A stretch of DNA of 64,000 nt from Lucinisca nassula (lineage: Eukaryota; Mollusca; Bivalvia; Lucinida; Lucinidae), in contig OY757020.1 of the NCBI GenBank assembly GCA_963580285.1, positions 103,047,497 through 103,111,496 of the forward strand, in the 5' to 3' direction. Shown piece by piece: positions 11,701 through 26,700 of this stretch. A model generated the notes under the pieces. That model had not been told where the DNA came from. It made no database searches and saw only the letters and a list, made by a program, of their open reading frames with translations. The position numbers were made by a program, and so were the translations under genes. Within the stretch, counting starts at the first letter, position 1; each line of letters starts with the position of its first letter.

Positions 11701-14700
11701 TCTGTAACATAAATGTATGCTGTGTGTACTCATTAGAATCGCCTCATTGAGGCGATTCTAATGAGTACACACAGCATACATTTGCAAGATAAAAGTCGAA
11801 AATCTCCTTAATTATCCCACACTTTTTCTTACGCAGAGGAATTCCCTAGGGACTCAAAAACAAGTTCGACTCAGCCATGGTAAACGAGCCATCGGTGTTC
11901 GAGCCATCGAAGTTCGACTGTAGATAGATGGGGTAGGGTGGGGTTTACTTGCAAGATGAAGATTGTCATATATGACTTAAAGATGGAGCGCCTACTTCAG
12001 AATCTCTGGTGTGAAAGGGTGGAATTTATATTCTATTTTCAGGAGAAGCCCCTAGAGCCAGGCCTGAGACTTCTACCTATCTTCTACGCCTTCACAATGG
12101 CTGTCAACTTGTTTTCTATCTTCTACAAAGGATCTGAATGTAAGTAAAGCTGTTTTAGATTGAAAACCCCCAGAAGGGAACTCTATCCTTAAACAGAACA
12201 CTGGCAAAGAGTGCAGGTCCAGTTTATGCGCTGCAGAAGGTGGTGTCAGAGTCTGCTTAAACCAATATGGCATTTGGCTGTGTGCAAAGAGTTCAGTCAT
12301 TTTTATAACCCCCACCATTTGAAGAATAGAGGAAAAGGGCATAAAGTGTTAACCCTGTCAGTCAGTCTCCATCTGCATCCGTGTCCGAGATGGCATTAGT
12401 AATTATTAGCGTTTAAGTTTTCTTAATTGTACTACAAGGTTGGAGCATCTGTGTCCTTCGGATGTACACATTTCTTGTCTAAATAAATTTGTATAAGTAA
12501 ATAACTCTATCAGTTCCACTCAACCCAATTCCTGCTGTTCATGACAACCACTATCTTTGCAAACAGTGTGGATCCAGGTCTCATCAGGAGATCAATTGAT
12601 AAACAATCAAACCAAAAAATGGACATTTTCTGTATATAAAGCAGAAGAGTTTATTCAGGATTAAATGAGTTAAAGACATTGGAGATTTGATTTAGTCCTT
12701 GTTGAGGACATAAATAAGATAGTAATTTTAAACATTGCACCACGGAGGCTTCTATTTGTACATCATGTTAGATAGAAGTCTCCCTGGTGCAGTGGTCATG
12801 CTACTCGCCTCATATGTCAGGGGTTGTGGGTTTGATCCCAGCCTTCTCCAGACTCCCAAAATAAGCTTTTACACTGAGGCCCCATCTCCATATGACCATA
12901 GCTGTTGGTGGGATGTAAATATAAAACAAAAAAACAAACAAAAAAGCTCAAAAAAAAACACACACACACACACACAAACACATCATGTTAACATATAGTA
13001 ATTGGATTTGTTTGATTTGAGGTTTAACGTCCCCGTCAACACTATAAAGGTGATTTTGGAGACGATACTTCCAATTTTGTGGGACTTATACCTGACATTG
13101 AGATGAAATGACATCTCAAGCCCTGTCGCCCAATGAAACCAATAGGGTTTATAAGCATGGATGGTCCGACACTCACACCGCTTTGCCTGGGCAGGCTTAG
13201 ATCCTCTAAGCGGTTTACCAGTACTCGTGTGTGGGTCAGATTCAGCTCTGTGTGGTAGCATCATGCAGCCCATATATTTCTTCAAGCCCCGATGAGCGGG
13301 GGCATCAGTGTAATAAATACCCTATTCAACACCACTTTATATGGAAAAAAATCAATTACAATAGTTTCCTTATTCTTGTGTATGAAATATAGATTTTCTG
13401 TTGCACTTCCTTAAAGGTTCAGGGGAGGCAGCTCCTCCAAAAGAATTTTTGTCTCCCCATGTCAATAGGGGTCAAATTCTTTCCTTTAACAGCTGACCCC
13501 TTTTTCCATGGGGCCAAAGTTGATAGAAAAGCGAACAGGAAGTTTCAGAAGTTGTCTCCCTTTGAAAATTGGCCAAAAAATCTGACAGTTGTTCCCATTC
13601 CCCTTAAAGGTTAAGGTTCTGGTCAGTAAGTTAGTAAAGTATGTTTTCTATATTGAGTAATCAGGTAAGAGCTTGATGAATATTTACTTGCAATCAACAA
13701 TTCATTACTACTGTACTGGCTAGGCTAATTGATTTCTAAACAGTCTTGTAAACTGGTTAGTGAGAACAGCTGTGACGCAGTTTCTTTGTTCCGCTATTAA
13801 GACCACCTAAAATTAAGACTAATTCTGCTTTAAAAAGCTTATTTTGAAGGATGTACTTAATATTTCTCTATGTTTTCTGGTTACAGTGTCCTCTGGTCAG
13901 AGAGACCACCTTTGGGACTGTTCAAAAGTGGTCTTTAAGACCACTTTTAAACAGTCCCAAAGGTGGTCTTAATAGAGGAATTTTACTGCATTAGTTGATA
14001 ATTAACCCTTTTTGTACCAAATGGAATTTTCCTCCTTATATATGGCAGGAGTCCATTTCAAAATTAAGGGATGTCAGGTTGTGTTTTCTTCAAAATTTAT
14101 TTGGAAAATGGTTTAACTTTTTGCAAACAGTGTGGGCCGTGATCAGACGGTCACGCAGAGTTCTGTGGCCTCTGATCAGGGCCTACACTATTTGTTGATT
14201 ACCTGTTTTGGGGTTTCAGGTACAAAATAGGTTAATATTTCTCTGTTTTCTGGTTACAGTGTCCTCTGGTCAGGGACCACCTTTGCGCTGACAAAAGTGG
14301 TCTTTAAGACCACTTTTGAACAGTCCCAAATGTGGTCTTAATAGAAGAAATTTTACTGTATTTTGTGACAATTAAAGGATAATTTTTGTCAATTCAACAT
14401 AAAAACGTAGAAGCCCATGGGGTGCACTGGTCAGCCTCTCGCCTTATAAACCAGGGTCTTGGGTTGATTCTGGGCTTCTCCAGACTTTTGGATGAGTGTT
14501 TAAACCCAGATCCCATCTCCATATGACCTTAGTTGTGAGTGAGTGTTTGAGTTTTTCGTCTCACCAAAGCCGAGGTCATACGAAGCCGGGACCTTGGTTT
14601 AAAGACTCATCCGAAAGTCTGGAGAAGCCCGGGATCGATCCTGCGATCCCCGGTTTACAAGGCGGGTAGCATAACCACTACACCACGGAGGCTTCTGAGA

Positions 14701-17700
14701 CCTTAGTTGTTGGTGGGACGTAAAATTCAAATGTGGTATCTAATCAAGGTCTACACTGTTTGCTAAGGCTGGCACAAATAATCAGATAATCGATTAATTG
14801 ATTGATAAATTCCACTAAAATGATTATCGTTACTGATTGGTAGTAATAGGTTAAAAGTATAATTTACTACCCAATGTTGTGACTAAAATAGGTTTTGTTT
14901 GTTTTATTTGCGGTTTAACGTCCCCGTCAACACTGTAAAGGTCATTTTGGAGACTTTGCTTCCAATTTTGTGGGACTTTTACCCGACATTGAGATGAAAT
15001 GACATCTCAAGCCCTGTCGCCCAATGAAACCAATAGGGTTTATTAGCATGGATGGTCCGCCTCGCACCGCGGTTCCTGGACAGGCTTAGATCCTCTAAAC
15101 GGTTTACCAGAACTAGTGTGCGGGCCGGATTCAGCTCTGCGTGGAAGCATCATGCAACCCATATATTTTTTCAAGCCCCTATGGGCGGGGGCTTGACTAA
15201 AATGGGTGTGTGGGTGGCAAACAGTGCAGACCTGTCTCATCTGGGTCTACACTGTTTACTCAGGCCTGTCTGTCCTAATACATACGTTAATGTATAGCAT
15301 ATCGTATTATAAAGAGTCAAAGCGAGAAAGGTAAAAAATATGATAAAATCTTCAGTGATTTCTAATCGATTATTGATCACAATGATAGGACTGATAATCG
15401 ATTATCATTTCAGCTCTGATTCGTCAGCCGTACCGTTTGCCACTCATATAGCTTGTTTAAGACAAAACACCAAGTTGTAAAATTGTACTTGTTCAAATTT
15501 TAGAACAAGCATGGTAAGGAGTTGAGGTGCTCGAATACTAAGGCTGACACGATTAATCGTATAATCGATTAATCGATCGATAAATTCCACAGAAATGATT
15601 ATCATTTCTGATTTGATGATAATCGATTACTTATTAGATACAATTTACTACCCAAAGTTATGCCGAAAATAGCTGGATGAGTGGCAAACAGTGCAGACCC
15701 TGATGAGACACCTCATTCTGCGGCGTCTCCTCTGAGTCTACACTGTTTGCTCAGGCATGTCTGTTCAAATATACATATGATAAAGTGCAACATATGGTAA
15801 GAGTCACGCTCAGATAGAAAGCCAGACAGGTAAAATTATGACAAAAACCTTAGCGATTACTTATCGATTATCGATCGCAATGACAGGACTGATAATCGAT
15901 TATCTTTTCACTACGTTTAGCCAGCCCTACCGAATACTAAGGCCAAGGGTAAATAAAGTACACTAGCAGGGTTCCAATTCTTTCAAAAATATTTTTTCTC
16001 TCATGTCACCAAATTGAGATTGGTTTTCTATCTTTTCAGTGCTTCATTTCGACAAGATACCTCTGTATGGGACATTTATTCTCACCGTCGTACCAGCCAT
16101 AATTGTTGCATTCCTAGTCAGATTTATTGTGGTACCATGGCAACGGAAGAAAATTACAGGTAATATTTGTACAGAAAATTTGCATAAATAACCATTACGA
16201 TTACACATCAGTGCAACATAGTGTATTTTTCACATCTCCGAAATGGCTACTTTTCTGATGAACATCTGTGATATTTTTCTTATTTATATCGCAAACATAG
16301 GTTGTGGGTGCTCATTAGAGCCCCCTCATTGAGGCAGTTCTAAGGAGTACCACAACGTATGTCTTGGAGCAGAAATAAGAAAAATAATGTTTACCACTGT
16401 AAACCCCAATTTTCTCTATATTAAGTGGGATTTAGGGGGAGGAGGTGTCATTTCACTGATTTATTAACTTGATGAGTGCACAAATTTCTATAAATTATCC
16501 ATATCCAAAAGCCTAGGCAGTGTTGATCTTGTTTTGAATTGGTAGAAGTTTCATGATTGATCATAGGTTAAGAAATAGATCAGCTCTAACTGTGATTTGT
16601 TGACTAATAAATCACAGTTTGGAGGTCAGTTGTAAAGTAGACAAATCACGTGCGCGTAGCGCGTGTGATTTGTCTACTTACAACTGACCGACAAATTGTG
16701 ATTTATTACTCAACAAATCACAGACAAGAGCTGATCTATTTCGATTCTAACACGCTGAAAATCGGCAATAATGTTGTTGTTTCCTTCAAAATCTCACAAC
16801 CTTTCGCCATTGTTAAAAGAAATCCCGCTAAAATTATTGACTGAAACACATGCATTTGTATCCTTTTCTTACGTTTTCGATGCGAGAAAATGACGTTACA
16901 CCGTCTAACGTCAAGGAAATCGACTGGTGACGTCTTAAATTGGGAATTGTAATGACGTCATTCGTCACACTCTTCTGAGCTGTGATTTGTTGCAGAATAA
17001 AACACAGTTATTTTCCATTGCCTATATAGGCGCGCTGTGTTAGAATTAATGATAGATCATTATTCTATCAATGCACACCTAGAATACTGAATTGAACAAA
17101 GGATATCTCTGAGGAATTTCAAATAATGCAACCCTCACCCCCTCCCTGCCGCCATCACAAGCATGATAACCCATAGACCTGAAAAAAAAAGCAAAAGAGT
17201 TTAACAAAGACACAGAGTGGGTGGGGTACCTTTATTGGTAATAGGATGAAATTAGCTGTGATCACCTTGGATAGAATACTTCTGTAACCAATATTTAACA
17301 ATACTTGTGGCCGTCAAGTATAAATTCAATGACTCGTTGCATATCAGTGACAGTTTTTTTATCATGATTAAAATGAAGATATACCTACCATTGAATGCTT
17401 AATATCTTGTACAATGATGGCAGATCGCCCCGCCCATGTCCAGATTTGCTTTTTACAGGGCCGTCACGAACTTTGGCGGATCCAAACTGTTGTCACAGAT
17501 GAGACCACCTTTTCTGACCAGGAAAATTCTAACAGTGCTGTCGTTGTTTGGCATATTTGAAAACGTGCTATGCAACCAAATTGACTGTTACTTAACCCTT
17601 ATCTTACTGAATATTCATTTAAGCCACACCCATTTCTGTCTATCAACCAATCAAATTACTTGATGTAATTTATTGCTACAAATTCATAAATTGAATGCCA

Positions 17701-20700
17701 AACAGAGTAGATCCTGATCAGATGGCTTCTTCAGAAGCCATCTGATCTGGATCAACACTGTTTGCAAATATAGGGGTTGTCGTGAACAGCAAGATAAGGG
17801 TTAACCACAACAACCATCTGATAAAATCCAGCATCAAGTGATCAATTATGGGAAAAAGTACCAATCATAAATTCTGTACAACCAAAACGAGCAGTGCTTG
17901 ACAAACTAAACGATAATTAAAATCTTTAAGAATTTTTCGTGCCCTGGTTTAGAGTCAATCGGTTTATGTAAAATATTCATGAACATATCGTTACAAGTCC
18001 GCATTATATATATAAAATTCTATATTTTGTCGTGCCTCATTTTAACCCATTTTGTACTGGAAACCCCAAAATGGGTACCCTGGCAAATAGTGCAGGCCCA
18101 GATCAGACGCCGCAGAACGCAATGCACTGCTTGAAAAACGTTTGGCCAGTTTCCAAATAGAGTTTGAAGACAAAACAAGCTGACACTGCTAAAGTTTGAA
18201 ATAGACTCCTGCTATATATAAGGAGGAAGATTCCATTTGGTACAAAAAGGGTTAAGCATGGTGTTTTGTTTGTTTGTTTGATTTGAGGTTTAACGTCCCC
18301 GTCAACACTGTAAAGGTCATTTTGGAGACGTTGCTTCCAATTTTGTGGCACTTTTACCCGACATTGAGATGTAATGGCATCTCAATCCCTTCCGCCCAAT
18401 GAAACCAATAGGGTTTATATGCATGGACGGGCCGACTCGCTCTGCTTTGCCTGGGCAGGCTTAGATCCTCTAAGTGGTTTACCAGTACTCATTTGCAGGT
18501 CGGTTTCAGCTCTGCTTGGAAGCATCATGCAGCCCATCTATTTCTTCAAGCCCCGATGGGCGGGGGCATACAATGTACTGTTTGCAAAACTTTCGGCCAG
18601 TTTCCAAATAGATTTTGAAGAAAACAACCTGACACCCCTAAATTTTGAAATAGACTCCTGCTATATATAAGGAGGAAGGTTCCATGGTGTTTTGTTTGTT
18701 TGTTTGATTTAAGGTTTAACGTCCCCGTCAACACTGTAAAGGTCATTTTGGAGACGTTGCTTCTAATTTTGTGGGACTTTTACCCGACATTGAGATGAAA
18801 TGACATCTCAAGCCCTCTCGCCCAGTGAAACCAATAGGGTTTATAAGCATGGACGGTCCGACTGGTGCACACCGCTTTGCCTGGGCAGGCTTAGATCCTC
18901 TAAGCGGTTTACCAGTACTAGTGTGCGGGTCAGATTCAGCTCTGCGTGGAAGCATCATGCAGCCCATATATTTCTTCAAGCCCCGACGGGCGGGGGCTGT
19001 TAAGCATGGTGTAATATAGAAGTCTTGTTTTCCATCAACATTTGCTATGAACTTTGCGTTCACCTTAATGTCCAAGTCCATTTCTCAAGAACTTTAAGAG
19101 ATTCATTAATGATACTTGGCACAAACTTACATCTAGGAATGGCAACCTTTATGCAAATTCAACCTATATTTCCTGGTTTGGTGACTGAGCGCCCCCCAAA
19201 CCCACAACTTAGCCTTTGGCGGAATTCATACATTGTTGATAGTGAACAGCAGTGTAAACAGTTTTGTGTATATTTCAGACAAATGTAAAGACCAAGAGGT
19301 GTCCGAGGAAGAAGAACAAATTGGAACCAAAGATTACAAAGACCCATGTGAGTACAGAGTCTGAGAACCCTCGTTAGTTTGTCAGGTTTTGTTCCCTAAC
19401 ATGTTGTAGTTATAAACAATTTGGTGCTATAAAGAATCTGTATAGAATTAATAAAGGGCATTGCACCTTTAGGGGAATGGGAACACATGGCAGATTTTTC
19501 TGCCATTTTTCAATGGGAAACATCTTCGGGACTTCCTGTTTGCTTTTCTATAAGCACTGTCCCACTGAAAAAAGGGTCTATTCATAAAGAAAAGAATTTG
19601 CTCTTCAGGATCTTTCAAACAATGCAGATCCAGATCAGATGGCTTCGAAGAAGCCATCTGATCAGGATCTTCATTGTTTGTCATTCAGTTTATGAATTTG
19701 TTGCAATGATTTGCATCAAGAAATCTGATTGGTTGATAATCAATGGTGGGTGTGGTATATTTAAATATTCAGCAGGTCAAGGGTTAATAGCAGAATTTCA
19801 CTGTACTTTAGGTAAATACTGTATTGCATCTTAATTATTTTGTTTTCAGTGGTGGAAAATGGATCTTCGAGGATGGAGACACAGTTTTCGAAGGACAAGA
19901 AAGGAAACATTGGTAAGTACAGTAAAAACTGTCTTAGTGGTCACCTTCATTAAGCAAGCAACCTGTCTTAAACATAGGCCAGTACAGTTAAACTTCAATC
20001 AGTCAAACTCTGATGGTTGTTTGCCATGCCTGGTTTGAACTCATTCCTGTGTCCCTTTTGATGTCTTTCTGGAGCTGTACATCATGTGAACAAATCCGCG
20101 AAATGAGCAATCCACTAAACCCACTTTATATAGCGAAAACTGGGATTAATGGGGTATACACTATTTTTCTTATTTCTGTTTCAAGACATAGGTGTGGATA
20201 AGTTGTGGATACTCATTAGAACTGCCCAGGGGTGTAAAATTCCACTCGCCCGCTCGCATTTGCGAGTAAGTTTTAAGGCAGGGCGAGTAAGGTTTTTAAA
20301 ACTGCCCTTACTTTTTCTTCATTTTTAGCACCTAAATGAAAAGTTTAGACGATAAGGGCGAGTAAGTTTGAGGGAAATTTTACACCTCTGCTGCCTCAAT
20401 GAGGCAGTTCTAACGAGCACCCCAACCCTTGTTTGCAGTATAAAGAAGAAAAATATGGATTTTTGTCAGCCATTTTGGTGATGTGAAAAAATGCACTATG
20501 TCGCATGGGTGTGTTGAGTGAGTGTTTGAGTTTTACATTCCACCAACAGCTAAGGTTATATGGAGACGGCACCTCTGTTTAAAGACTCATCCGAAAGTCT
20601 GGAGAAGCCCGGGATCAATCCTGCAATCCCTGGTTTACAAGGCGAGTAGCGTACTCACTACACCACGGAGGCTTGTATGCATGGGTGTGTTATCGTAATG

Positions 20701-23700
20701 GATAATAAATATCTAAAGATAATTTAGGATATTTTTTGGGGCATCTGCTTTAAGCATGGCACCATATTGAAGTCTAGTTCAGCCATTTTTCAAATAAACT
20801 TCTAAAACTAACTCAACCTGAAATGCCTGATATATAACCCTGCCCAGAAAAAGTGTGATTAGGTAATCTTGACCTGCCATACATGGCCTAAGATAATCTT
20901 GAAAGGTTGTAAAACCAGAAAAAAAATGTTACAAGTAAGTATTAGAATTGGAGCAATTCTAATAAGTACCTTTATCAAATGTTACTGACACGACAGGATA
21001 AATTGTAGAAATTTCTCATTTTTCCATGAAAACATGTTATGGGTTCTTGTTAGAATTGCCTCATTGAGGCAATTCTAACAAGAAACCATAATATGTTGAT
21101 AACAAGTACCCCTTATTTATCCTTGTCACCCATGGCCCCCGCCCATAGGGGCTTGAAGAAATATATGGGCTGCATGATGCTTCCAGGCAGAGCTGAATCT
21201 GGCCTGCACACTAGTACTGGTAAACCGCTTATAGGATCTAAGCCTGTCCAGGAACCGCGGTGCGAGGCGGACCGTCCATGCTAATAAACCCTATTGGTTT
21301 CATTGGGCGACAGGGCTTGAGATGTCATTTCACCTCAATATCGGGTAAAAGTCTCACAAAATTGGAAGCAACGTCTCCAAAACAACCTTTACAGTGTTGA
21401 CGGGGACATTAAACCTCAAAACAAATCAAACAAACAAAAAAATCCTTGTCACTCATCTTTCTCTGTAGCTATGATTTTTGTTATTTGTTTTTCAGACTTT
21501 GAGATACGTGTGCAATCAAGCACTCCAAAAAAATCTAAGGTAAGTTGGTGAGAAAGAAAAATAATGAAGAAGAATACCATGTAGTAAAGAGGAACTTGTA
21601 AGAGCTCCAGACTTCCATTTGCTTTGCTATGAACGGAGCCCCTCTGAAAATGGGTTTTCTCTGAGGGAACATCACGTGAACACGTCTGTGAAATGAACAC
21701 ACCCTTACACCCCACCATATATAGAGAAAACTGGGGTTTACAGGGGTAATCATTATTTTTCTTCTTTTTACTCGAAGACATAGGTTGTGGGTACTCGTTA
21801 GAACCGCCTCAACGAGGCGGTTCTAACGAGCACCCACAACCTATGTTTGCAGTATAAATAAGAAAAGTATCATGGATTTTCATTAGAAAAGTAGTCATTT
21901 TGGAGAATTCACTATGTCGCACGGCTGTGTTATCGTAATGAAAAAGGAGCAAATTCCTTACTTCAACAGAAGCATTATCACTCTTCTGCTGATTCAAGAA
22001 GGGTAGTTTCTGGTGGAAGAATGAGCACTGTACTGGTTAGCTGCTTATATATAGGCCTGCTCGCCCCTGCCCATCGGGGTTTGGAGAAATAGATTGGGCT
22101 ACATGGTGCTTCCATGCAGAGCTGAAACTGACCACACATGAGTACTGGTAAACCACTTAGAAGGACTAAGCCTGTCCAGGCAAAGTGATGTGAGTCAGAC
22201 CGTCCAATGCATTTAAGCCTTTTGGTTTCATTGGGCAGTAGGGCTTGAGATGCCATTTCATTTCATTGTCGGGTAAAAGTCCCACAAAATCGGAAGCGAC
22301 ATCTCCAAAATGGTCCTCATAGCCTTGACGGGGACTTTATACCTCAATCAGACAAACAATATAGGCTTGCCCAGGAAAAATATGGTAATGTAATTTAATC
22401 GGCCCAATATGACTTGAATATTATTGGCTGGGGCATTAAATTCCAACAGACAAAAACTTCAAAGTTACCTCCCCTCAGATTAAACAATTTTGCTTTAAGA
22501 TTTGCCGACCAGATGTGCATCTGACTTGACAATCTGGAGGTTGTGGGATCGATACCTGCAGGTATCTGGTGAAAGAATGTGCATTGTACAAGTTCACCCC
22601 TTATGGATAGCCCCAGGAAAAGTGTGGATAAGTAAACTGACTGACTCAATAAGACCTAAATAGTGGTGACTGGGCAGTGAAACTTCCAGCAAAAAATAAA
22701 CAAACTTTAACCCTTCTTGCTGAATATTCAGTTTAGCCACACCCATTTCTGACTTTGAACCAATCAGATTACTTAATGTAATTTATTCCTACCAATTCAG
22801 CAATTGAATGTCAAACAGTGTAGATCCTGATCAGATGGCTTCTTCAGAAGCCATCTGATCTGGATCTACACTGTTTCCAAAGATAGGGGTTGTCGTGAAC
22901 AGCATGATAAGAGTTAAGATTTGTTCTTAAAGGCCAGGGGCCAAGTATAAAAGCCAAGGGGTCTGAAAAATGGCCTGTGCTTTCCCTAGTTCACATACAG
23001 TCAACATGTAGCTTTCATCACAGAAAATCCAAAAATGCAAAGCACTGGCCACATAAAAAATTATGAAACATGGCACATTGCTTTTTTAAGACAGAGACAT
23101 TAATTTAATACGAGAATTGAAATGAAATTTCATTCCATAGTTTGTTTTTCAGAAAATCTTTTTTGCTGTCTACTACAAAATTCAAATTTACCACCAGGTA
23201 TAATTGATAGCAAGTGGGAGGGCTTATCAGAGTTCATAACCTCTATGCAGCAGCTGAGAAGTGTAGCTCCTTACACAAAGACACACACACACAGAATCCA
23301 ATAAAATTACTGGTTACAAAGCCAATAGATTCAAACTGATAACTGAGCAGTGAGACAATAAGCCCATCCCACTTGCCATATTGGCTTAATTGCTGACCGG
23401 TAGGATATTTTGCTGTTTGATACCTGGCCTTTAACATATTCTGTTGTTTCTCTAATCCTTGGGTATTTTTGTATAAAACTGTATGAAATTTCAGACACCC
23501 AAAAAGGTGACAATCGCTAAAAGCCTAGGGCTAGCAGAGGCTGCTCAGAGTAAAGGAAACATTAGCAATTGTTCAGCGATGCCATTGTTGGGTGATAGCA
23601 AAGAAGGGAGCAAGGAAGATCTGGCAGCCCCGGATTCTGCGGACAGTAGCAGAACAACAATAACAACAACAAGTAGTGGGTTTTCCTCCGAGACATCAAG

Positions 23701-26700
23701 TTTGAATGAAGAGGTAGGGAAAGTGTCTAGTGTCTACTGAGAGTTTTTCAGGGGAGTGGTAGCCCCTGCCCATCGGGGCTTGAAGAAATAGATGGGCTGC
23801 TTGATGCTTCAACGCAGAGCTGAAACCGACCCACACACGAGTACTGGTAAACCGCTTAGAGGATCTCAGCTCCAAGACATAGGTTGTGGGTATTCGTTAG
23901 AACCGCCTGGCAAGGCAAGACATAGGTTGTGGGTACTCGTTAGAACTGTCTCATTGAGGCAAGGCTAGACATAGGTTGTGGGTACTGGTTAGAACTGCCT
24001 CAATGAGGTGGTAGAAGTCCCTGCGGTGCAGTGGTTATGTTACTGGCATTGTAAAACTGGTGTCATAGGTTCGATCCCTGGCTTCTCCAGACTTTCGGAT
24101 GACTCTTTAAATCGAAATCCTGTCTCCGTATGACCTTCTCTATTTGTGGGATGTAAAACTCTAAACACACGCACAATGAGGTGGTTCTAATGAGTTTGGA
24201 GTATATTTCTTCAGAAAAATGTTATAAACAGTTTTGGACTTCTGAAAGAATACATTTTATCACACAGATTTGTTTTTCGTAATGCCTATTAAGAGTACAT
24301 TTTATTTCTCAACAGGAGAAAATTAACATGGCCAGAAAGATGATTAAGGAGCGTCCAGAGACACAGAGCCTTTTTTCCTTTCTACAAGTATTGACAGCGG
24401 TCTTTGGTTCATTTGCTCACGGAGGAAATGATGTCAGGTAAGTCGTATAAGACTTTACTTGATTGCCTTCACTTCTAATTGGGTCCCGTCGAGCGATTTT
24501 GGTACTTATCGCCTATGCGAGCAGCGAAGGTTCAGGCGAGCCTGCGCATCCGCGCAGTCTCGCCAGAACATTCGCTGCTTGCTCACACAAGCAGTGAATC
24601 AAGAGGAACATTCAGAAAGAAAGCCATATCCCTGGCCCCTCTGAATGGCTTGGCATGTGCAGTTAAAATTTGTCATGACGGAATGCTCGAAGACACAAAT
24701 TCGCTTGGCGGGGCCCAATTTATTTTATTTATCACCTATGCGAGCAGAGAAGGTTCAGGCGAGCCTGCGCATCTGCGCAGTCTCGCCAGAACCTTCACTG
24801 CTCGCTCATACAAGCAGTGAATCAAGAGGACCATTCAGACAGAGAGCCATATCCCTGGTCCCTCTGAATGGCTTGGCATGCGCAGTTAAAGTTAAAATTT
24901 GTCATTATTTAATGCTCGAAGACACAAATTTGCTTGGCGGGGCCCAATTTATTTTGAGAGAAGATTCTGTGCTGTAGTGGTTATTCTGCTGGGGCCAGTT
25001 GTTCAAAGCATTGTTAGCTTAACAAGCTCGTTAGAGGTCATATTGTTAACTGTTCTAGCAAGTGTAATATTTCAAATTTTGGTATTTTCGCTGAAAAAAT
25101 TTGAGCAGCTTTTGCATTTGCAAAAGCTGCTTACATTTTTTTCAGCAAAAATATCAGCATATTTGCTATAATAAATGATCAAAGTTTTAACGATACATTA
25201 ACTAACGACGTCATTAGTTTTGAACAACTGGCCCCTGGTCTCCTGAAGCAAGGGTCACTGGTTCATTTGCAGGCTTCTGAAGACTTAGGATGAATCTTTA
25301 AGCCACAGTCCAGTCTCCATATGCCCTTAGTTGTTTGAGGGACGTGAAACTCAAACACTGAATGAGTCATGCCTTGAGAAAAAATGCTTTCAGGTACCTC
25401 TGATCAGTAACAATTAACCCATTTCGTACTAAATGGAGTCTACTACCTTGTATATAGGTGGAGTCCATTTCGACATTTAGGGTACCTAGTTTAGTTGGTT
25501 TAAGAAATGCATTCTTTTTGCAAATAGTGGAGACCCTAATCAGATGCGTTCTGTAGCGTCTGATCTGGGCCTGCATTATTGTCCAGTGACTCTTTTTGGG
25601 TGTCCAATATAAATTCGGTTACACCCCGACCACAATCAGTGTTTGGATGTGTTTCTCAAAAATTTGTCTTTTAAAATCCAAGTGGGTGTGCATCCATCGT
25701 TGGAATTTAAAAAAAAAAAAAAAAAAAACGTCCATAATGCCGTTAGGATGGGCCTCTGTGGCCTAATGTGCTAACTCTTAATCATTAAGTCTCCCACTGC
25801 TGTGGTTTGCGCCTCGCTCGGACCACATGTAAGACGCCAAGATCTGCAGCAGAAGGTTTTTCTCCAGGTACTCCAGTTTTCGCCCACCTCAGATTAACAA
25901 TTGGCTCAAAATAATTGAAATAATCTTGAAAGGGTAGTAAAAGCAGGACAAACAAAAAAAAATGCTGTTATGTGTTTTTCATATCTTATTTTTGCTCTAA
26001 GATTGTTGGTACTTGTTAGAACTGGCTTCTGTTTATGTTACAGCAATGCAATTGGTCCATTAGTGGCCATCTGGATTACGGCTACAACGGGAAGTGCTGC
26101 CCAGAAAGCCCCAGTCCCTATCTGGATCTTGCTGATAGGTGGAGTAGGGATCTCGTTGGGACTCTGGATCTGGGGTAGAAGAGTAATGAAAACAATGGGT
26201 GAAGATCTCACAAAAATCACTCCTTCAAGGTAAAAGTAACACTGTGATTAAGCTGACACATCTATAATCGATTAATCGATTGATAAATTCCGCAAAACTG
26301 ATTATCATTTCTGATTTGCTTTTAATCGATTACTTGAAAGGTACAATTTACTACCCAAAGTTATGCCTAAAATAGCTGGATGAGTGGCAAACAGTGCAGA
26401 CCCGGATGAGACGCCGCATCTGGGTCTACACTGTTTGCTCAGGCCTGTCTGTTCAAATCTACATATGGTAAAGTGCAACATATGGTAAGAGTCATGCTCA
26501 GACACAAAGCCAGATAGGTAAAATTATGACAAAAACCTCAGCGATTACTAATCGATTATCAATCGCAATGACAGGACAGATAATCGATTATCTTTTCAGC
26601 TCCGATTAGCCAGCTCTAACTGTGATGCAGTGGAACTTTGATGTCTCAAACATTGAAAACTTGTTCACTGCAGCTTTTTCATTCTCGAGTTCCCATACAA

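Noticed and set aside
24459..24977. Overlapping ~110-codon frames rich in Arg/Ala/Ser
   Set aside because: They arise from the two tandem F7 repeats; the same peptides appear at 45566-46182 on both strands.
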